Positions 27,707-38,674 of a DNA stretch of 64,000 nt are shown piece by piece (position 1 is the stretch's first letter; each line of letters opens with the position of its first letter). The translations under genes were made by a program, and so were the position numbers. This stretch comes from Bacteroidia bacterium (GTDB lineage: Bacteria; Bacteroidota; Bacteroidia; Flavobacteriales; Schleiferiaceae). The notes under the pieces are model-generated. The model did no database searches, was not told the DNA's origin, and worked only from the letters and a program-made list of their open reading frames with translations. Location: NCBI GenBank assembly GCA_030424545.1, contig JAUHWL010000002.1:62001-126000 (forward strand). The letters are read 5' to 3'.

Positions 27707-28156
27707 ATGGAGTTGAGTAATTTAAAACCTGCAAAAGGTTCTACACATAGTGAAAAACGTATCGGCCGCGGAGAAGGTTCTGGGCATGGTGGTACGTCTA
27801 CTCGCGGGCACAAAGGTGCAAAGTCTCGCTCTGGTTACAGTCGCAAGATCGGTTTTGAAGGCGGTCAAATGCCACTTCAAAGACGTGTTCCTAAATTTGG
27901 ATTTACTAGTCCTAACCGTGTAGAATTTAAAGGAATTAACATAGATGCTTTACAGCAACTTGTTGATGAAAAAAGAGTGAAAGACACAATTACCCATGAA
28001 GACCTAGTGAATAACGGTTTGATAAGTAAGAAAGATCTTGTAAAAATTCTTGGTAGAGGCGAACTAACTGCTAAACTAAATGTTACAGCACATAAATTTA
28101 GTAAAACTGCGGTAGCGGCCATAGAAGCAAAAGGTGGCACGGTAACAACGCTGTAA
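27707..28156 (+). CDS. rplO: 50S ribosomal protein L15
   Basis: 149 residues. A Gly/Arg-rich N-terminal extension ([21 protein letters not shown]) penetrates the 23S rRNA. The C-terminal globular domain ends in A-I-E-A-K-G-G-T-V. It is followed after 10 bases by secY. Confidence 0.98.
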   Translation: MELSNLKPAKGSTHSEKRIGRGEGSGHGGTSTRGHKGAKSRSGYSRKIGFEGGQMPLQRRVPKFGFTSPNRVEFKGINIDALQQLVDEKRVKDTITHEDLVNNGLISKKDLVKILGRGELTAKLNVTAHKFSKTAVAAIEAKGGTVTTL

Positions 28157-28166
28157 GATAAAATTG

Positions 28167-29510
28167 ATGAAGCGATTTATAGATACCCTTAAAAATATTT
28201 GGAGAATTGAAGAGCTCAAGGATAAGATTCTTCTTACCCTAGGTTTACTTTTAATATATCGCGTTGGATCTAACGTTGTATTACCTGGTGTAGACCCAGA
28301 TAGTTTAACAATGCTTCAAAATCAAACAAGCGAAGGCTTGTTAGGAATATTAAATGCATTTACGGGTGGAGCATTTGCAAACGCATCTGTTCTTGCACTT
28401 GGTATTATGCCGTATATCTCTGCTTCAATTATCATCCAACTTTTAGGTATGGCAATACCTAGCATACAAAAAATGCAAAAAGAGGGTGAGAGTGGTCGTA
28501 AGAAGCTAAATCAAATTACAAGATATCTAACAATTTTAATTGCAGCAGCTCAGGCACCTGGTTATATAGCAAACCTTATGTCTCAGCAAGCACAATTAAC
28601 TATGGATCCTGGTGCATTCTGGTTTATTGCTTGGATTGTACTAATTACAGGAACTGTATTTGCCATGTGGTTGGGTGAGCGTATAACAGATAAAGGTATT
28701 GGTAACGGTATATCACTATTAATTATGGTGGGTATCTTGGCCAGACTTCCTCAATCGTTCTTCCAAGAGTTAACTACGCAAATTAGTGCTGCTGGTGGCG
28801 GATGGGTATTATTCATCTTAGAAATTGCTGCCCTGTATCTGGTAACAATGCTGGCTATTGGATTTGCACAAGCCGTTAGAAAAGTGCCTTTGCAATATGC
28901 GAAACGCGCTGCTGGAGGTAGAGTAACAAGTCAACCAATGGCTCGCCAGTATTTACCATTAAAAGTTAATGCTGCCGGTGTAATGCCAATCATCTTTGCA
29001 CAAGCTATTATGTTTATCCCCATTACTTTTTTACAGTATAGCGGGGCAGATGGCGAAAGCGTTAGTTGGGTAGTTACAATATTTGGTAACATACAAGGTA
29101 TTTGGTACAACATAGTATTTGGATTGTTAATTATTCTGTTCACATACTTTTACACGGCCATTCAGGTAAATACAAACAACATTGCAGACGATTTAAAACG
29201 TAGCGGTGGATTTGTACCCGGTGTAAAACCTGGTAAACCAACAGCAGATTATATAGATAGTATATTATCTAAAATTACACTTCCCGGATCTATTTTGCTT
29301 GCAGCTTTGGCAGTATTACCGGCTGTAGCAATGGTAATTGGGATGAACGCACAATGGAGTTATTTCTACGGAGGAACATCATTGTTGATTACTGTAGGTG
29401 TTGTATTGGACACATTACAGCAAATAGAGAGTTACCTACTAGCGCGTCATTATGATGGCTTAATGAAGTCTGGTAGAATAAGTGGAAGATCAACTGTTTC
29501 AGCTTTATAA
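28167..29510 (+). CDS. secY: Preprotein translocase subunit SecY
   Basis: 447 residues from the ATG at 28167 (a TTG one codon earlier is possible). Ten hydrophobic segments, an N-terminal [15 protein letters not shown], a plug-region [22 protein letters not shown] and [10 protein letters not shown] identify the channel of the Sec translocon. The T9SS cargo and outer-membrane proteins in this window would depend on it. Unlike many bacteria, neither adk nor map follows; infA begins 2 bases downstream. Confidence 0.98.
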   Translation: MKRFIDTLKNIWRIEELKDKILLTLGLLLIYRVGSNVVLPGVDPDSLTMLQNQTSEGLLGILNAFTGGAFANASVLALGIMPYISASIIIQLLGMAIPSIQKMQKEGESGRKKLNQITRYLTILIAAAQAPGYIANLMSQQAQLTMDPGAFWFIAWIVLITGTVFAMWLGERITDKGIGNGISLLIMVGILARLPQSFFQELTTQISAAGGGWVLFILEIAALYLVTMLAIGFAQAVRKVPLQYAKRAAGGRVTSQPMARQYLPLKVNAAGVMPIIFAQAIMFIPITFLQYSGADGESVSWVVTIFGNIQGIWYNIVFGLLIILFTYFYTAIQVNTNNIADDLKRSGGFVPGVKPGKPTADYIDSILSKITLPGSILLAALAVLPAVAMVIGMNAQWSYFYGGTSLLITVGVVLDTLQQIESYLLARHYDGLMKSGRISGRSTVSAL

Positions 29511-29512
29511 TT

Positions 29513-29728
29513 ATGGCAAAGCAAAACGCAATTGAACAAGATGGAGTAATTACAGAAGCATTAAGTAATGCAATGTTTCGTGTAGAGTTAGAAAATGGTC
29601 ACGTAGTAACGGCCCATATTTCTGGCAAAATGCGAATGAATTACATCAAATTGTTGCCAGGAGATAAAGTGAAATTGGAGATGTCTCCATATGATTTAAG
29701 TAAAGCAAGAATAACTTATCGCTATTAA
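29513..29728 (+). CDS. infA: Translation initiation factor IF-1
   Basis: 71 residues, a single OB fold: [32 protein letters not shown], and [12 protein letters not shown]. It blocks the A site during initiation. It is followed by rpmJ after 12 bases. Confidence 0.97.
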   Translation: MAKQNAIEQDGVITEALSNAMFRVELENGHVVTAHISGKMRMNYIKLLPGDKVKLEMSPYDLSKARITYRY

Positions 29729-29740
29729 TAATTGCTGATT

Positions 29741-29857
29741 ATGAAAATACGTGCATCCATAAAGAAGCGCAGTGTAGATTGCAAGATCGTCCGCAGAAAA
29801 GGACGTTTGTATGTGATTAACAAAAAGAACCCGAAATTTAAGCAACGTCAAGGCTAA
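29741..29857 (+). CDS. rpmJ: 50S ribosomal protein L36 (zinc-ligand-poor form)
   Basis: A 38-residue protein from ATG 29741 to TAA 29857. It begins [10 protein letters not shown] and ends P-K-F-K-Q-R-Q-G. Zinc-binding L36 has C-x-x-C followed by C and H. Here only one Cys (C14) remains, in S-V-D-C-K-I-V, and the later Cys and His are replaced (I-N-K-K-N-P-K-F-K). This is therefore a C-minus L36 that should not bind zinc. It lies between infA and rpsM, the normal position. Confidence 0.95.
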   Translation: MKIRASIKKRSVDCKIVRRKGRLYVINKKNPKFKQRQG

Positions 29858-29868
29858 AACAATAAATT

Positions 29869-30246
29869 ATGGCAAGGATTGCTGGTATTGACCTTCCGAA
29901 AAACAAACGCGGAGAAATAGGATTAACTTACATCTACGGAGTAGGTAGAAATCGCTCACGCAACATTCTTGAAAAAGCTGGTGTTGATTACAACACTAAA
30001 GTTCAAGACTGGACAGATGAACAATTAACGAGTATTCGCGGGGTGATCTCCGATGAATTCAAAGTTGAAGGTGAACTGCGTTCTGAGGTACAATTAAACA
30101 TCAAACGTTTGATGGATATTGGATCTTACAGAGGTATTCGTCATCGTATTGGTTTACCACTACGCGGACAAAGAACCAAGAACAACTCGCGAACAAGAAA
30201 AGGAAAGAGAAAAACTGTTGCCAACAAAAAGAAGGTAACTAAATAA
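29869..30246 (+). CDS. rpsM: 30S ribosomal protein S13
   Basis: 125 residues. [13 protein letters not shown] at the start, G-V-G-R-N-R-S in the middle and [14 protein letters not shown] at the basic end. It contacts P-site tRNA and forms subunit bridges with L5. Confidence 0.98.
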   Translation: MARIAGIDLPKNKRGEIGLTYIYGVGRNRSRNILEKAGVDYNTKVQDWTDEQLTSIRGVISDEFKVEGELRSEVQLNIKRLMDIGSYRGIRHRIGLPLRGQRTKNNSRTRKGKRKTVANKKKVTK

Positions 30247-30255
30247 TAATTACGA

Positions 30256-30645
30256 ATGGCAAAGTCAACAAAGCAAGCCAAAAAGCGTAAGGTTATAATT
30301 GAAGCTGTTGGAGAGGCGCATATCAATGCAACTTTCAACAACATTATAATCTCGCTTACCAATCTGCAAGGTCAAGTTATTTCTTGGTCATCAGCTGGTA
30401 AAATGGGTTTTAGAGGCTCAAAAAAGAATACTCCTTATGCAGCCCAAATGGCAGCAGAAGATTGTTCTAAGCCTGCTTCTGAAGCTGGTTTGAAAAAAGT
30501 AAAAGTATACGTGAAAGGACCTGGAAATGGTCGTGAATCTGCAATTCGTTCTTTGCACAATTGTGGCATTGAAGTTACAGAGATTGTAGATATTACACCT
30601 ATTCCTCATAACGGATGTCGTCCTCCAAAACGTAGAAGAGTTTAA
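30256..30645 (+). CDS. rpsK: 30S ribosomal protein S11
   Basis: 129 residues. [31 protein letters not shown] and [12 protein letters not shown] at the end are diagnostic. It forms part of the platform near the Shine-Dalgarno cleft. Confidence 0.98.
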   Translation: MAKSTKQAKKRKVIIEAVGEAHINATFNNIIISLTNLQGQVISWSSAGKMGFRGSKKNTPYAAQMAAEDCSKPASEAGLKKVKVYVKGPGNGRESAIRSLHNCGIEVTEIVDITPIPHNGCRPPKRRRV

Positions 30646-30663
30646 TAAATTAGAAGATAAGAA

Positions 30664-31269
30664 ATGGCTAGATATAGAGGTCCAAAAACCAAGATTGCAA
30701 GACGATTTGGTGAGGCTATTTTCGGTCCAGACCGCTCTTTTGAGAAGCGTAATTACGCTCCTGGGCAGCATGGTAATGCACGTAGAAGAGGAAAGAAATC
30801 TGAATACGCTGTTCAGTTAATGGAGAAGCAAAAAGCTAAATATACCTATGGTATTTTAGAACGTCAATTCCGTAAAATGTTTGAAGCTGCTTCTAGTAGC
30901 AAAGGCATTACGGGTGAAGTTCTACTTCAAATTTGTGAAACACGTTTAGACAATGTTGTTTACCGTTTAGGCATTGCGCCAACGCGTAGTGGTGCTCGCC
31001 AATTGGTAAGCCACCGCCACATAACAGTTAACGGAAATGTGGTAAACATTCCTTCGTATGCTGTTCGCGCTGGTGATGTAATAGCCGTTCGTGAAAAATC
31101 TAGAACAATGGAAGTTATTACTAGCTCATTGAATAGATCAAACAAAGGTTTTGAGTGGTTAGAGTGGAACGATTCTACTATGGCAGGTAAATTTTTAGCT
31201 GTACCACAAAGAGAAGCTATTCCAGAAAACATTAAAGAACAATTAATCGTAGAACTTTACTCTAAGTAA
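30664..31269 (+). CDS. rpsD: 30S ribosomal protein S4
   Basis: 201 residues. [25 protein letters not shown] and the S4 RNA-binding domain ([22 protein letters not shown]) are clear. A primary 16S rRNA binder; it has no N-terminal zinc cysteine cluster. In E. coli it is the repressor of the alpha operon. Confidence 0.98.
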   Translation: MARYRGPKTKIARRFGEAIFGPDRSFEKRNYAPGQHGNARRRGKKSEYAVQLMEKQKAKYTYGILERQFRKMFEAASSSKGITGEVLLQICETRLDNVVYRLGIAPTRSGARQLVSHRHITVNGNVVNIPSYAVRAGDVIAVREKSRTMEVITSSLNRSNKGFEWLEWNDSTMAGKFLAVPQREAIPENIKEQLIVELYSK

Positions 31270-31300
31270 AACCTACAAACTAATAATTGAATCTATAACT

Positions 31301-32293
31301 ATGGCCATACTAAATTTTCAGAAACCCGATAAAGTGATAATGAATTCTTCGACCGAATCAGAAGGTCAATTCGAATTCAGACCACTAGAACACGGTTTCG
31401 GTTTAACAGTAGGTAATGCTCTTAGAAGAGTTTTGCTTTCGTCTTTAGAAGGGTTTGCAATTACATCTATCCGTATAGAAGGTGTAGAGCATGAGTTTTC
31501 TACCATAAAAGGCGTGGTTGAAGACGTTACAGAAATCATTCTTAATCTTAAACAAGTACGCTTTAAGCGTCAGATTGAAGAGCAAGATTCTGAAACTGTA
31601 AAAATTTCAATTAGCGATCAAGATACCTTAACCGCTGGCGACTTGGGTAGATTTATTTCTGCATTCCAAGTGTTAAACCCAGATTTGGTTATCTGCAACA
31701 TGGATAAGTCTGTGAAAATAGAAATGGAAGTTTCTATTGAAAAAGGACGTGGATATGTACCCGCAGAAGATAACAAGAGACCAGAGTCTCCGCTAGGAAC
31801 CATCTTTGTTGACTCTATTTATACACCAATCAAAAATGTTAAATATAGCATTGAAGATTATCGTGTTGAACAAAGAACGGATTTTGAAAAACTAATTATT
31901 GAGGTTGAAACAGATGGGTCTATCCACCCAAAAGATGCCCTTACAGAAGCAGCAAAAATTCTGATTCACCATTTTATGTTGTTTTCTGACGAGCGTATTG
32001 CTCTTGAAGAAAAAGTTACAGAAGAAGTTGAGACATATGACGAGGAAGTATTACACATGCGTCAGATGTTAAAAACTAAATTAACTGATATGGACTTATC
32101 AGTTAGAGCATTAAACTGCTTAAAAGCCGCAGAAGTAGAAACTCTTGGCGATTTGGTAACCTATACCAAAAACGACCTAATGAAATTCCGCAACTTTGGT
32201 AAAAAGTCTCTTACTGAACTAGAAGAACTTGTTGATATTAAAGGACTGCAGTTTGGTATGGATTTAGGAAAATATAAACTGGACAAGGAGTAA
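31301..32293 (+). CDS. rpoA: RNA polymerase alpha subunit
   Basis: 330 residues. The N-terminal assembly domain ([25 protein letters not shown]) dimerises and recruits beta and beta'. The C-terminal domain contains helix-hairpin-helix segments ([15 protein letters not shown] and [15 protein letters not shown]), which contact UP elements and regulators. It sits in the alpha operon between rpsD and rplQ. Confidence 0.98.
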   Translation: MAILNFQKPDKVIMNSSTESEGQFEFRPLEHGFGLTVGNALRRVLLSSLEGFAITSIRIEGVEHEFSTIKGVVEDVTEIILNLKQVRFKRQIEEQDSETVKISISDQDTLTAGDLGRFISAFQVLNPDLVICNMDKSVKIEMEVSIEKGRGYVPAEDNKRPESPLGTIFVDSIYTPIKNVKYSIEDYRVEQRTDFEKLIIEVETDGSIHPKDALTEAAKILIHHFMLFSDERIALEEKVTEEVETYDEEVLHMRQMLKTKLTDMDLSVRALNCLKAAEVETLGDLVTYTKNDLMKFRNFGKKSLTELEELVDIKGLQFGMDLGKYKLDKE

Positions 32294-32299
32294 GAAACG

Positions 32300-32848
32300 A
32301 TGAGACACGGAAAAAAGTTTAATCACCTAGGTAGAAAGGCGGCACACCGTAAAGCGATGCTTTCAAATATGGCTGCTTCTCTTATCGAGCACAAACGTAT
32401 TAATACAACCGTTGCAAAGGCGAAGGCATTGCGCGTGTTCGTAGAACCGTTAATTACAAAATCAAAAGATAACACTACTCACAATCGTAGAACAGTGTTT
32501 TCTTATTTGCAAAACAAATATGCGGTTACTGAGCTTTTTGGCGAAGTAGCTGTAAAGGTAGGAGACCGTCCTGGTGGTTATACGCGTATAATTAAAACAG
32601 GTACACGTTTAGGCGATAATGCAGAAATGTGTATGATAGAACTTGTTGATTATAACGAAATCTATAACAACGAGAAAAAAGCTGCCAAGAAAAGCAGAAG
32701 AAGAGGTAGTAAAAAATCTACTGAACCTGCTACAGAAGTTGTTGCTGAAGTGGCTGAAACTAAAAAAGAAGAAGCTCCAAAAGCAGAAACTAAAGAAGTT
32801 GCTGATAAAGCAAATAACAACGAAACAGAAGACAAAACTGGGGCGTAA
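32300..32848 (+). CDS. rplQ: 50S ribosomal protein L17 with a long charged C-terminal tail
   Basis: 182 residues. The first ~120 are a normal L17 ([29 protein letters not shown]). The last ~55 are a Lys/Glu/Ala/Thr-rich, low-complexity extension, with basic [14 protein letters not shown] and then acidic [10 protein letters not shown]. Such tails occur in Bacteroidota L17. Last gene of the superoperon, 22 bases before the terminator. Confidence 0.97.
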   Translation: MRHGKKFNHLGRKAAHRKAMLSNMAASLIEHKRINTTVAKAKALRVFVEPLITKSKDNTTHNRRTVFSYLQNKYAVTELFGEVAVKVGDRPGGYTRIIKTGTRLGDNAEMCMIELVDYNEIYNNEKKAAKKSRRRGSKKSTEPATEVVAEVAETKKEEAPKAETKEVADKANNNETEDKTGA

Positions 32849-32870
32849 AATATTTTGTATGATTTAATTA

Positions 32871-32908
32871 AAAAAGGGATAAGACATTGCGTTCTTATCC
32901 CTTTTTTT
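32871..32908 (+). terminator. Terminator of the ribosomal superoperon
   Basis: A 9-bp perfect stem (GGGATAAGA/TCTTATCCC), extended by five A-T pairs, with an 8-base loop and a run of seven T. It closes the transcript that began near 15863. Confidence 0.92.
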
Positions 32909-32916
32909 GCATCTGA

Positions 32917-32924
32917 TAAATTTG
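32917..32924 (+). promoter_or_regulatory. Candidate -7 element of carA, giving a nearly leaderless mRNA
   Basis: TAAATTTG fits TAnnTTTG and ends 5 bases before the carA ATG, so transcription would begin at or next to the start codon. At the standard -33 position there is TTA rather than TTG, partly overlapping the terminator hairpin. Confidence 0.4.
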
Positions 32925-32929
32925 ACTAA

Positions 32930-34033
32930 ATGACAAATCTAAAACCAGCCATTCTGTTGTTAGCAGATGGTACCGTTTTTCATGGCCGCTCTACGGGGTT
33001 AGACGGCACAGCTTGGGGAGAAATATGCTTTAACACCGGTATGACCGGATATCAAGAAATTTTCACAGACCCTAGTTATTTTGGCCAATTAATGGTAGCA
33101 ACAACACCGCATATAGGAAACTATGGTGTGCATCCTGATGAAGTTGAATCTGATGGAATAAAAATAGCAGGTCTTGTCTGTAAAAACTTTAGCCAATACC
33201 AAACGCGCCCATCGGCCCACAAAAGTTTGTTTGAATACTTTCAAGAAAACAATAAGGTAGCCATATCTGATGTGGATACGCGTGCACTTGTAAGACACAT
33301 TCGAGAAAAAGGTGCCATGAACGCCATTATCTCTACGGAAAATACAGATCTTGATTTTCTGAAAAGAGAGTTAGATAAAGCACCAAGCATGGATGGTTTA
33401 GAACTAAGCTCTAAAGTTTGTACGAAAGAAACATTTTTTGCGGGGAACGAAAATGCAGAATTTAAAGTAGCCGCTTTAGATTTAGGAATAAAAAAGAGCA
33501 TTATTAGCTGCTTGGTAGAGCGTGGTTGTTACGTAAAAGTATTTCCATCTCATGCTACTTTTGAAGAAATGAATGCATGGAACCCCGATGGATTTTTCTT
33601 GAGCAATGGCCCTGGAGATCCAGCTGTGATGCAGGACGTGGCAAAAGAAGTAAAGAAAGTAATAGACTCGGATAAACCCGTTTTTGGTATATGCATGGGG
33701 CATCAAATGGTTGCATTGGCTAGCGGTTTAAAAACCTTTAAAATGCATAATGGGCATCGAGGAATTAATCACCCAGTGAAAAATTTGATTACCGGAAATG
33801 GAGAAATAACCTCACAAAACCACGGTTTTGCAGTAACCAAAGAATCTGTAGAAGAAAGTGATTTGGTGGAGTTAACTCACATTCACTTAAATGATAACAC
33901 GGTAGCTGGCATTAGAAGAAAAGATAAAAACTGTTTTTCTGTTCAGTTTCATCCCGAAGCATCTCCTGGGCCGCATGATTCTCGTTACCTATTTGATGAT
34001 TTTATCCAAAACATGAAAACAAATAAAGCGTAA
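32930..34033 (+). CDS. carA: Carbamoyl-phosphate synthase small subunit (glutaminase)
   Basis: 367 residues. It hydrolyses glutamine and channels ammonia to CarB for arginine and pyrimidine synthesis. The N-terminal domain has N-T-G-M-T-G-Y-Q-E-I-F-T-D-P-S-Y. The class I amidotransferase domain has the nucleophile in G-I-C-M-G-H-Q and the His-Glu pair in F-H-P-E-A-S-P-G-P. carB is not in the window. It is followed by eno after 3 bases, so carA-eno-citrate synthase form one unit. Confidence 0.97.
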   Translation: MTNLKPAILLLADGTVFHGRSTGLDGTAWGEICFNTGMTGYQEIFTDPSYFGQLMVATTPHIGNYGVHPDEVESDGIKIAGLVCKNFSQYQTRPSAHKSLFEYFQENNKVAISDVDTRALVRHIREKGAMNAIISTENTDLDFLKRELDKAPSMDGLELSSKVCTKETFFAGNENAEFKVAALDLGIKKSIISCLVERGCYVKVFPSHATFEEMNAWNPDGFFLSNGPGDPAVMQDVAKEVKKVIDSDKPVFGICMGHQMVALASGLKTFKMHNGHRGINHPVKNLITGNGEITSQNHGFAVTKESVEESDLVELTHIHLNDNTVAGIRRKDKNCFSVQFHPEASPGPHDSRYLFDDFIQNMKTNKA

Positions 34034-35326
<1,293 letters not shown>

Positions 35327-35333
35327 TCAGAGC

Positions 35334-36641
35334 ATGTCAAAAATAAAAGCACATTTTGCTACAAAAATAGAACCTGCTGTAAAAGATATTCGAGATTTTT
35401 TAGCCAAGCATGGCGATGAAAAAATGGGCGATATTACAGTATCTCAATTATATGGCGGTATGCGCGGCATGCCTGCGTTAATTTGTGAAACATCAAAATT
35501 AGATGCGGATGAAGGAATTCGTTTCCGTGGATATAGCATTCCCGAATTGCAAGAAAAATTGCCAAGTATGGTGGGCGGGAAAGAGCCTTTGCCAGAAGCT
35601 GTTTTCTATTTAATGTTGATGAATGAAATTCCTGATGACGACCATGTTCGCAGATTAAGCAACAACTGGGCACGCAGAAGTATTGTTCCTCCGCATGTAT
35701 TTAAAGCCATTGATGCGTTGCCAGTTTCTTCGCACCCTATGATTCAGTTTAATGCCGGAATTATGGCGTTGGCTACAGAATCTGAATTTGCACGTGCCTA
35801 TAGAAACGGTATAAACAAAAAAGATTATTGGGATCCTACGTACGAAGATGCGATGAATTTAATTTCTAGACTTCCGCGCGTAGCCGCATATATTTATCGT
35901 AGAAGATACCACAATAACGAGCACATTGAGCCAAATCACGATTTAGATTGGGCTGGAAACTTTGCGCACATGCTAGGTTTTGATAATGCCGAGTTTAAAG
36001 AATTGATGCGCTTGTACATGACCATCCATTGCGATCATGAGGGTGGAAACGTATCGGCACACGCTGTACACTTGGTAGGTTCTACACTAAGCGATGCATA
36101 TTTAAGTTTTGCTGCCGGTATGAATGGTTTGGCCGGTCCGTTGCACGGTTTGGCTAACCAAGAGGTTATTCGTTGGATTCAAGATATGCGCCAAGAGTTA
36201 GGTGGTGGATTGCCAAGCAAAGAAGAAATTGCTGCATACTGTAAGAAAACGTTGGCCGATGGTAAAGTAATTCCAGGATTCGGACATGCCGTATTGCGGA
36301 AAACAGACCCTCGTTACACAGCTCAACGCGAGTTTGCACTTGAGCATATGCCACATGATGATTTATTCTTGATTGTAAGCAGAGTGTATGAAGTTGTACC
36401 AGATATTTTAAAGGCTACTGGGAAAGTGAAAAACCCATGGCCAAACGTTGATGCACATAGCGGTCAATTGCTCATGCATTACGGATTGGTAGAGTACGAA
36501 TTCTACACCGTGTTGTTTGGTGTTTCTCGTGCTTTAGGTACCATGGCAAATTTAATTTGGAATAGAGCCATTGGCGCTCCTTTAGAAAGACCAGGTTCTA
36601 CAACTACAGAACTTTTGAAAGAAAGATTTGCAAAGAAGTAA
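35334..36641 (+). CDS. gltA: Citrate synthase of the eukaryotic (mitochondrial, type I) kind
   Basis: 435 residues. It condenses oxaloacetate and acetyl-CoA to citrate, the entry step of the TCA cycle. The catalytic residues are in G-P-L-H-G-L-A-N-Q-E-V, P-G-F-G-H-A-V-L-R-K-T-D-P-R-Y and N-P-W-P-N-V-D-A-H-S-G. From memory, these and Y-T-V-L-F-G-V-S-R-A-L-G near the end closely match the mitochondrial enzyme. The common ~428-residue bacterial type II form differs in these regions, and the NADH-sensing N-terminal domain of that form is absent. It is the last gene of carA-eno-gltA and is closed by a terminator. The symbol is used for function, not for orthology with E. coli gltA. Confidence 0.93.
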   Translation: MSKIKAHFATKIEPAVKDIRDFLAKHGDEKMGDITVSQLYGGMRGMPALICETSKLDADEGIRFRGYSIPELQEKLPSMVGGKEPLPEAVFYLMLMNEIPDDDHVRRLSNNWARRSIVPPHVFKAIDALPVSSHPMIQFNAGIMALATESEFARAYRNGINKKDYWDPTYEDAMNLISRLPRVAAYIYRRRYHNNEHIEPNHDLDWAGNFAHMLGFDNAEFKELMRLYMTIHCDHEGGNVSAHAVHLVGSTLSDAYLSFAAGMNGLAGPLHGLANQEVIRWIQDMRQELGGGLPSKEEIAAYCKKTLADGKVIPGFGHAVLRKTDPRYTAQREFALEHMPHDDLFLIVSRVYEVVPDILKATGKVKNPWPNVDAHSGQLLMHYGLVEYEFYTVLFGVSRALGTMANLIWNRAIGAPLERPGSTTTELLKERFAKK

Positions 36642-36657
36642 GAAGAGCAGAAACAAG

Positions 36658-36687
36658 AAAAGCCACCTATTTAGGTGGCTTTTTTTT
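36658..36687. terminator. Bidirectional terminator between citrate synthase and the AarF-like gene
   Basis: AAAAGCCACC and GGTGGCTTTT form the stem, with T-runs in both orientations. The minus-strand side overlaps the stop codon of the convergent AarF gene (stop at 36686-36688). Confidence 0.85.
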
Positions 36688-38005
36688 ATGTAGTATATTT
36701 TTGGTAATGATTGATTTGTATTTTCTCAGCTTTTAAATCAAACATTAAATTATATAATCCAAAAAACGTACGGTTTATGTAAATAAAATGTTTGCTACCC
36801 CGATTACCATTTACTTTGCGCAATTCTGTGCTTTTAGAATATCGCTCGCCCATGGCGGCTATCTGTGCAAAAAACTCAGAATCAGAAAAGTTAAATTGTT
36901 CTTGTTGAAAGGGTTTGGTAAATAAACTCAGAAGCTCATGAAACATCTCTTTAAAGAAGATTTTTTCTTTTTCAGAATCATCTTTTCGCAAAATTTCCAA
37001 CGCAAACATTCTTTCTTCAAAGGCCTGAGAATTGTTTAAAATTTCAGGTTGTACTAAATCAAAATAGGGAATATAGAACTCTTCAGGAACTTCTTTCATG
37101 CAACCAAAATCTAATGCAATTAGTTCTATGTTGTCAGATACTAAGAAATTTCCAGGATGGGGGTCGGCTTGTACTTTGCGTAAATGATGAATCTGGAACA
37201 TGTAAAAATTCCACAATGCTTGCCCGAGTTTATTTGCTTTTTCCTGGTCGGTGTTACTTGAGGTAAATTCGGAAAGGTGAATCCCCGTCATCCAATCCAT
37301 GGTGATAATACGTTCTGTAGAAAGCTCCTTGTAGTATTTCGGGATAATAAGATTTGGAATATGTCCGCAAGCCGCGGCAATTTCTTCGCTTTGCTCAACT
37401 TCTAGCAAGTAATTTGTTTCTTCTAAAAGTTTGTTTTCAACCTCTTTAAAATACTTGTCAGAATCTTTGCCTTTTATGTTAAACATGCTCATAGCAATGG
37501 GTTTCACCAAAGCCAAATCGCTAGAAATACTATTTGCAACGCCAGGATATTGAATTTTTACAGCCAAGTCTTTACCATTTTTTTTAGCGCGGTGCACCTG
37601 GCCAATACTTGCAGCGTTTACCGAAACGGAATTAAACTCATCATAAAGTTGTGAAGGCGATTTGCCAAAATAATTCTGAAACGTTTTTAAAACCAGCGGA
37701 GGCGAAAGGGGTGGCACCGAAAACTGAGAAAGCGAAAACTTCTCTACATACGCCTGAGGCAAAAAGCTTTTTTCCATGCTTAGCATTTGGGCAACTTTTA
37801 ACGCGCTTCCCTTTAGGTTTTTAAGACTGTCATAAATGTCTGTTGCATTAGATTCATTCAACTTTTGCTTGGCAGCAGCTTCATCTTTTGTAACCATTTT
37901 ATCCTTGTAGTAGGTTACGTAATTCACGCCAACTTTTGCACCTGTTTGAATCAGTTTACTAGCTCGTTGTATTTTAGATGTAGGTATTTTATCAATCGTT
38001 TTCAT
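36686..38005 (-). CDS. ABC1/AarF/UbiB-family atypical kinase
   Basis: A 439-residue protein of the UbiB/ADCK family. It has a helix with a K-V-A-Q variant of the K-x-G-Q motif (L-K-G-S-A-L-K-V-A-Q-M), the A-S-I-G-Q-V-H-R-A nucleotide loop and the V-K-I-Q-Y-P-G lysine. Further on come E-T-N-Y-L-L-E, the catalytic Q-A-D-P-H-P-G-N-F and the L-D-F-G-C metal motif. Characterised members support isoprenoid-quinone or lipid metabolism; no quinone genes lie nearby. There is no C-terminal membrane helix. Its start abuts the stop of the upstream TetR gene with no gap, so the two are co-transcribed. Confidence 0.88.
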   Translation of the reverse strand: MKTIDKIPTSKIQRASKLIQTGAKVGVNYVTYYKDKMVTKDEAAAKQKLNESNATDIYDSLKNLKGSALKVAQMLSMEKSFLPQAYVEKFSLSQFSVPPLSPPLVLKTFQNYFGKSPSQLYDEFNSVSVNAASIGQVHRAKKNGKDLAVKIQYPGVANSISSDLALVKPIAMSMFNIKGKDSDKYFKEVENKLLEETNYLLEVEQSEEIAAACGHIPNLIIPKYYKELSTERIITMDWMTGIHLSEFTSSNTDQEKANKLGQALWNFYMFQIHHLRKVQADPHPGNFLVSDNIELIALDFGCMKEVPEEFYIPYFDLVQPEILNNSQAFEERMFALEILRKDDSEKEKIFFKEMFHELLSLFTKPFQQEQFNFSDSEFFAQIAAMGERYSKSTELRKVNGNRGSKHFIYINRTFFGLYNLMFDLKAEKIQINHYQKYTT

Positions 38006-38665
38006 CTACATCATTGGTTTTATTTTCTCTTTAAAAAGAAATTTGCCAAAATCTACCAAGCTAGCCAAGGGTGGAGTTTTTATCAAATCAAAACTTGCAT
38101 GAATCGATTTCTCGATAAACAAATCTGTTTTTTCAAAATTGGCCGATTCATCATCCAACCAAAACTTTAGCGTTATTAGCAACTGCCCCCAAGCTGCTTC
38201 GCTAAGTGAGCGCTGTTTTAAGTTTTCTAATAATTCTTGTTTTAAATTGAGTGTTTCGATGTCTAATTCGTCAACATAATTTTTAAAGCTCTCGCGAAGT
38301 AAGGACAAGCTTTTTAATCCATTCAACATGTCTCGGTTTTGCTTCAACACAAAAACTACGTAACTGCGATTGGCTTTTAAAATCTCAAAGAATGTAAAGT
38401 AGAAGCTCAGAAGTTTGTTTTGCGCATCAAATTCGTGATAGGCTTCATCTTTATGAAGTAGCACATTTGTATGCTCAAAAAAGGTCTGAAAAATTTGCTT
38501 TTCTAATGCAGAGAAGGAAGCGTAAAAGTTATAAAAATCAGATTCTTTCATTCCGTTTGCTTCCGCAAATGAAAATACGCTACTTGGTCTTTCATTGGTG
38601 TTAAGCACATAAGACATATAAGCGTCTGTAATGCTTTGAGCTGTAATTGTTTTCTTTTTAGCCAT
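38006..38665 (-). CDS. TetR-family-like transcriptional regulator
   Basis: A 219-residue, largely helical protein. Residues 8-55 (I-T-D-A-Y-M-S-Y-V ... V-F-S-F-A-E-A-N-G-M-K-E-S-D-F-Y-N-F-Y) resemble the TetR DNA-binding domain, with the recognition helix at the D-F-Y-N-F-Y segment. The remainder matches the ligand/dimerisation domain shape with no recognisable ligand signature. It is transcribed with the AarF-like kinase, which it probably controls. A near-perfect inverted repeat 10 bases upstream of its ATG is a candidate operator. The fold assignment is by pattern only. Confidence 0.75.
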   Translation of the reverse strand: MAKKKTITAQSITDAYMSYVLNTNERPSSVFSFAEANGMKESDFYNFYASFSALEKQIFQTFFEHTNVLLHKDEAYHEFDAQNKLLSFYFTFFEILKANRSYVVFVLKQNRDMLNGLKSLSLLRESFKNYVDELDIETLNLKQELLENLKQRSLSEAAWGQLLITLKFWLDDESANFEKTDLFIEKSIHASFDLIKTPPLASLVDFGKFLFKEKIKPMM

Positions 38666-38674
38666 AACTCACAA

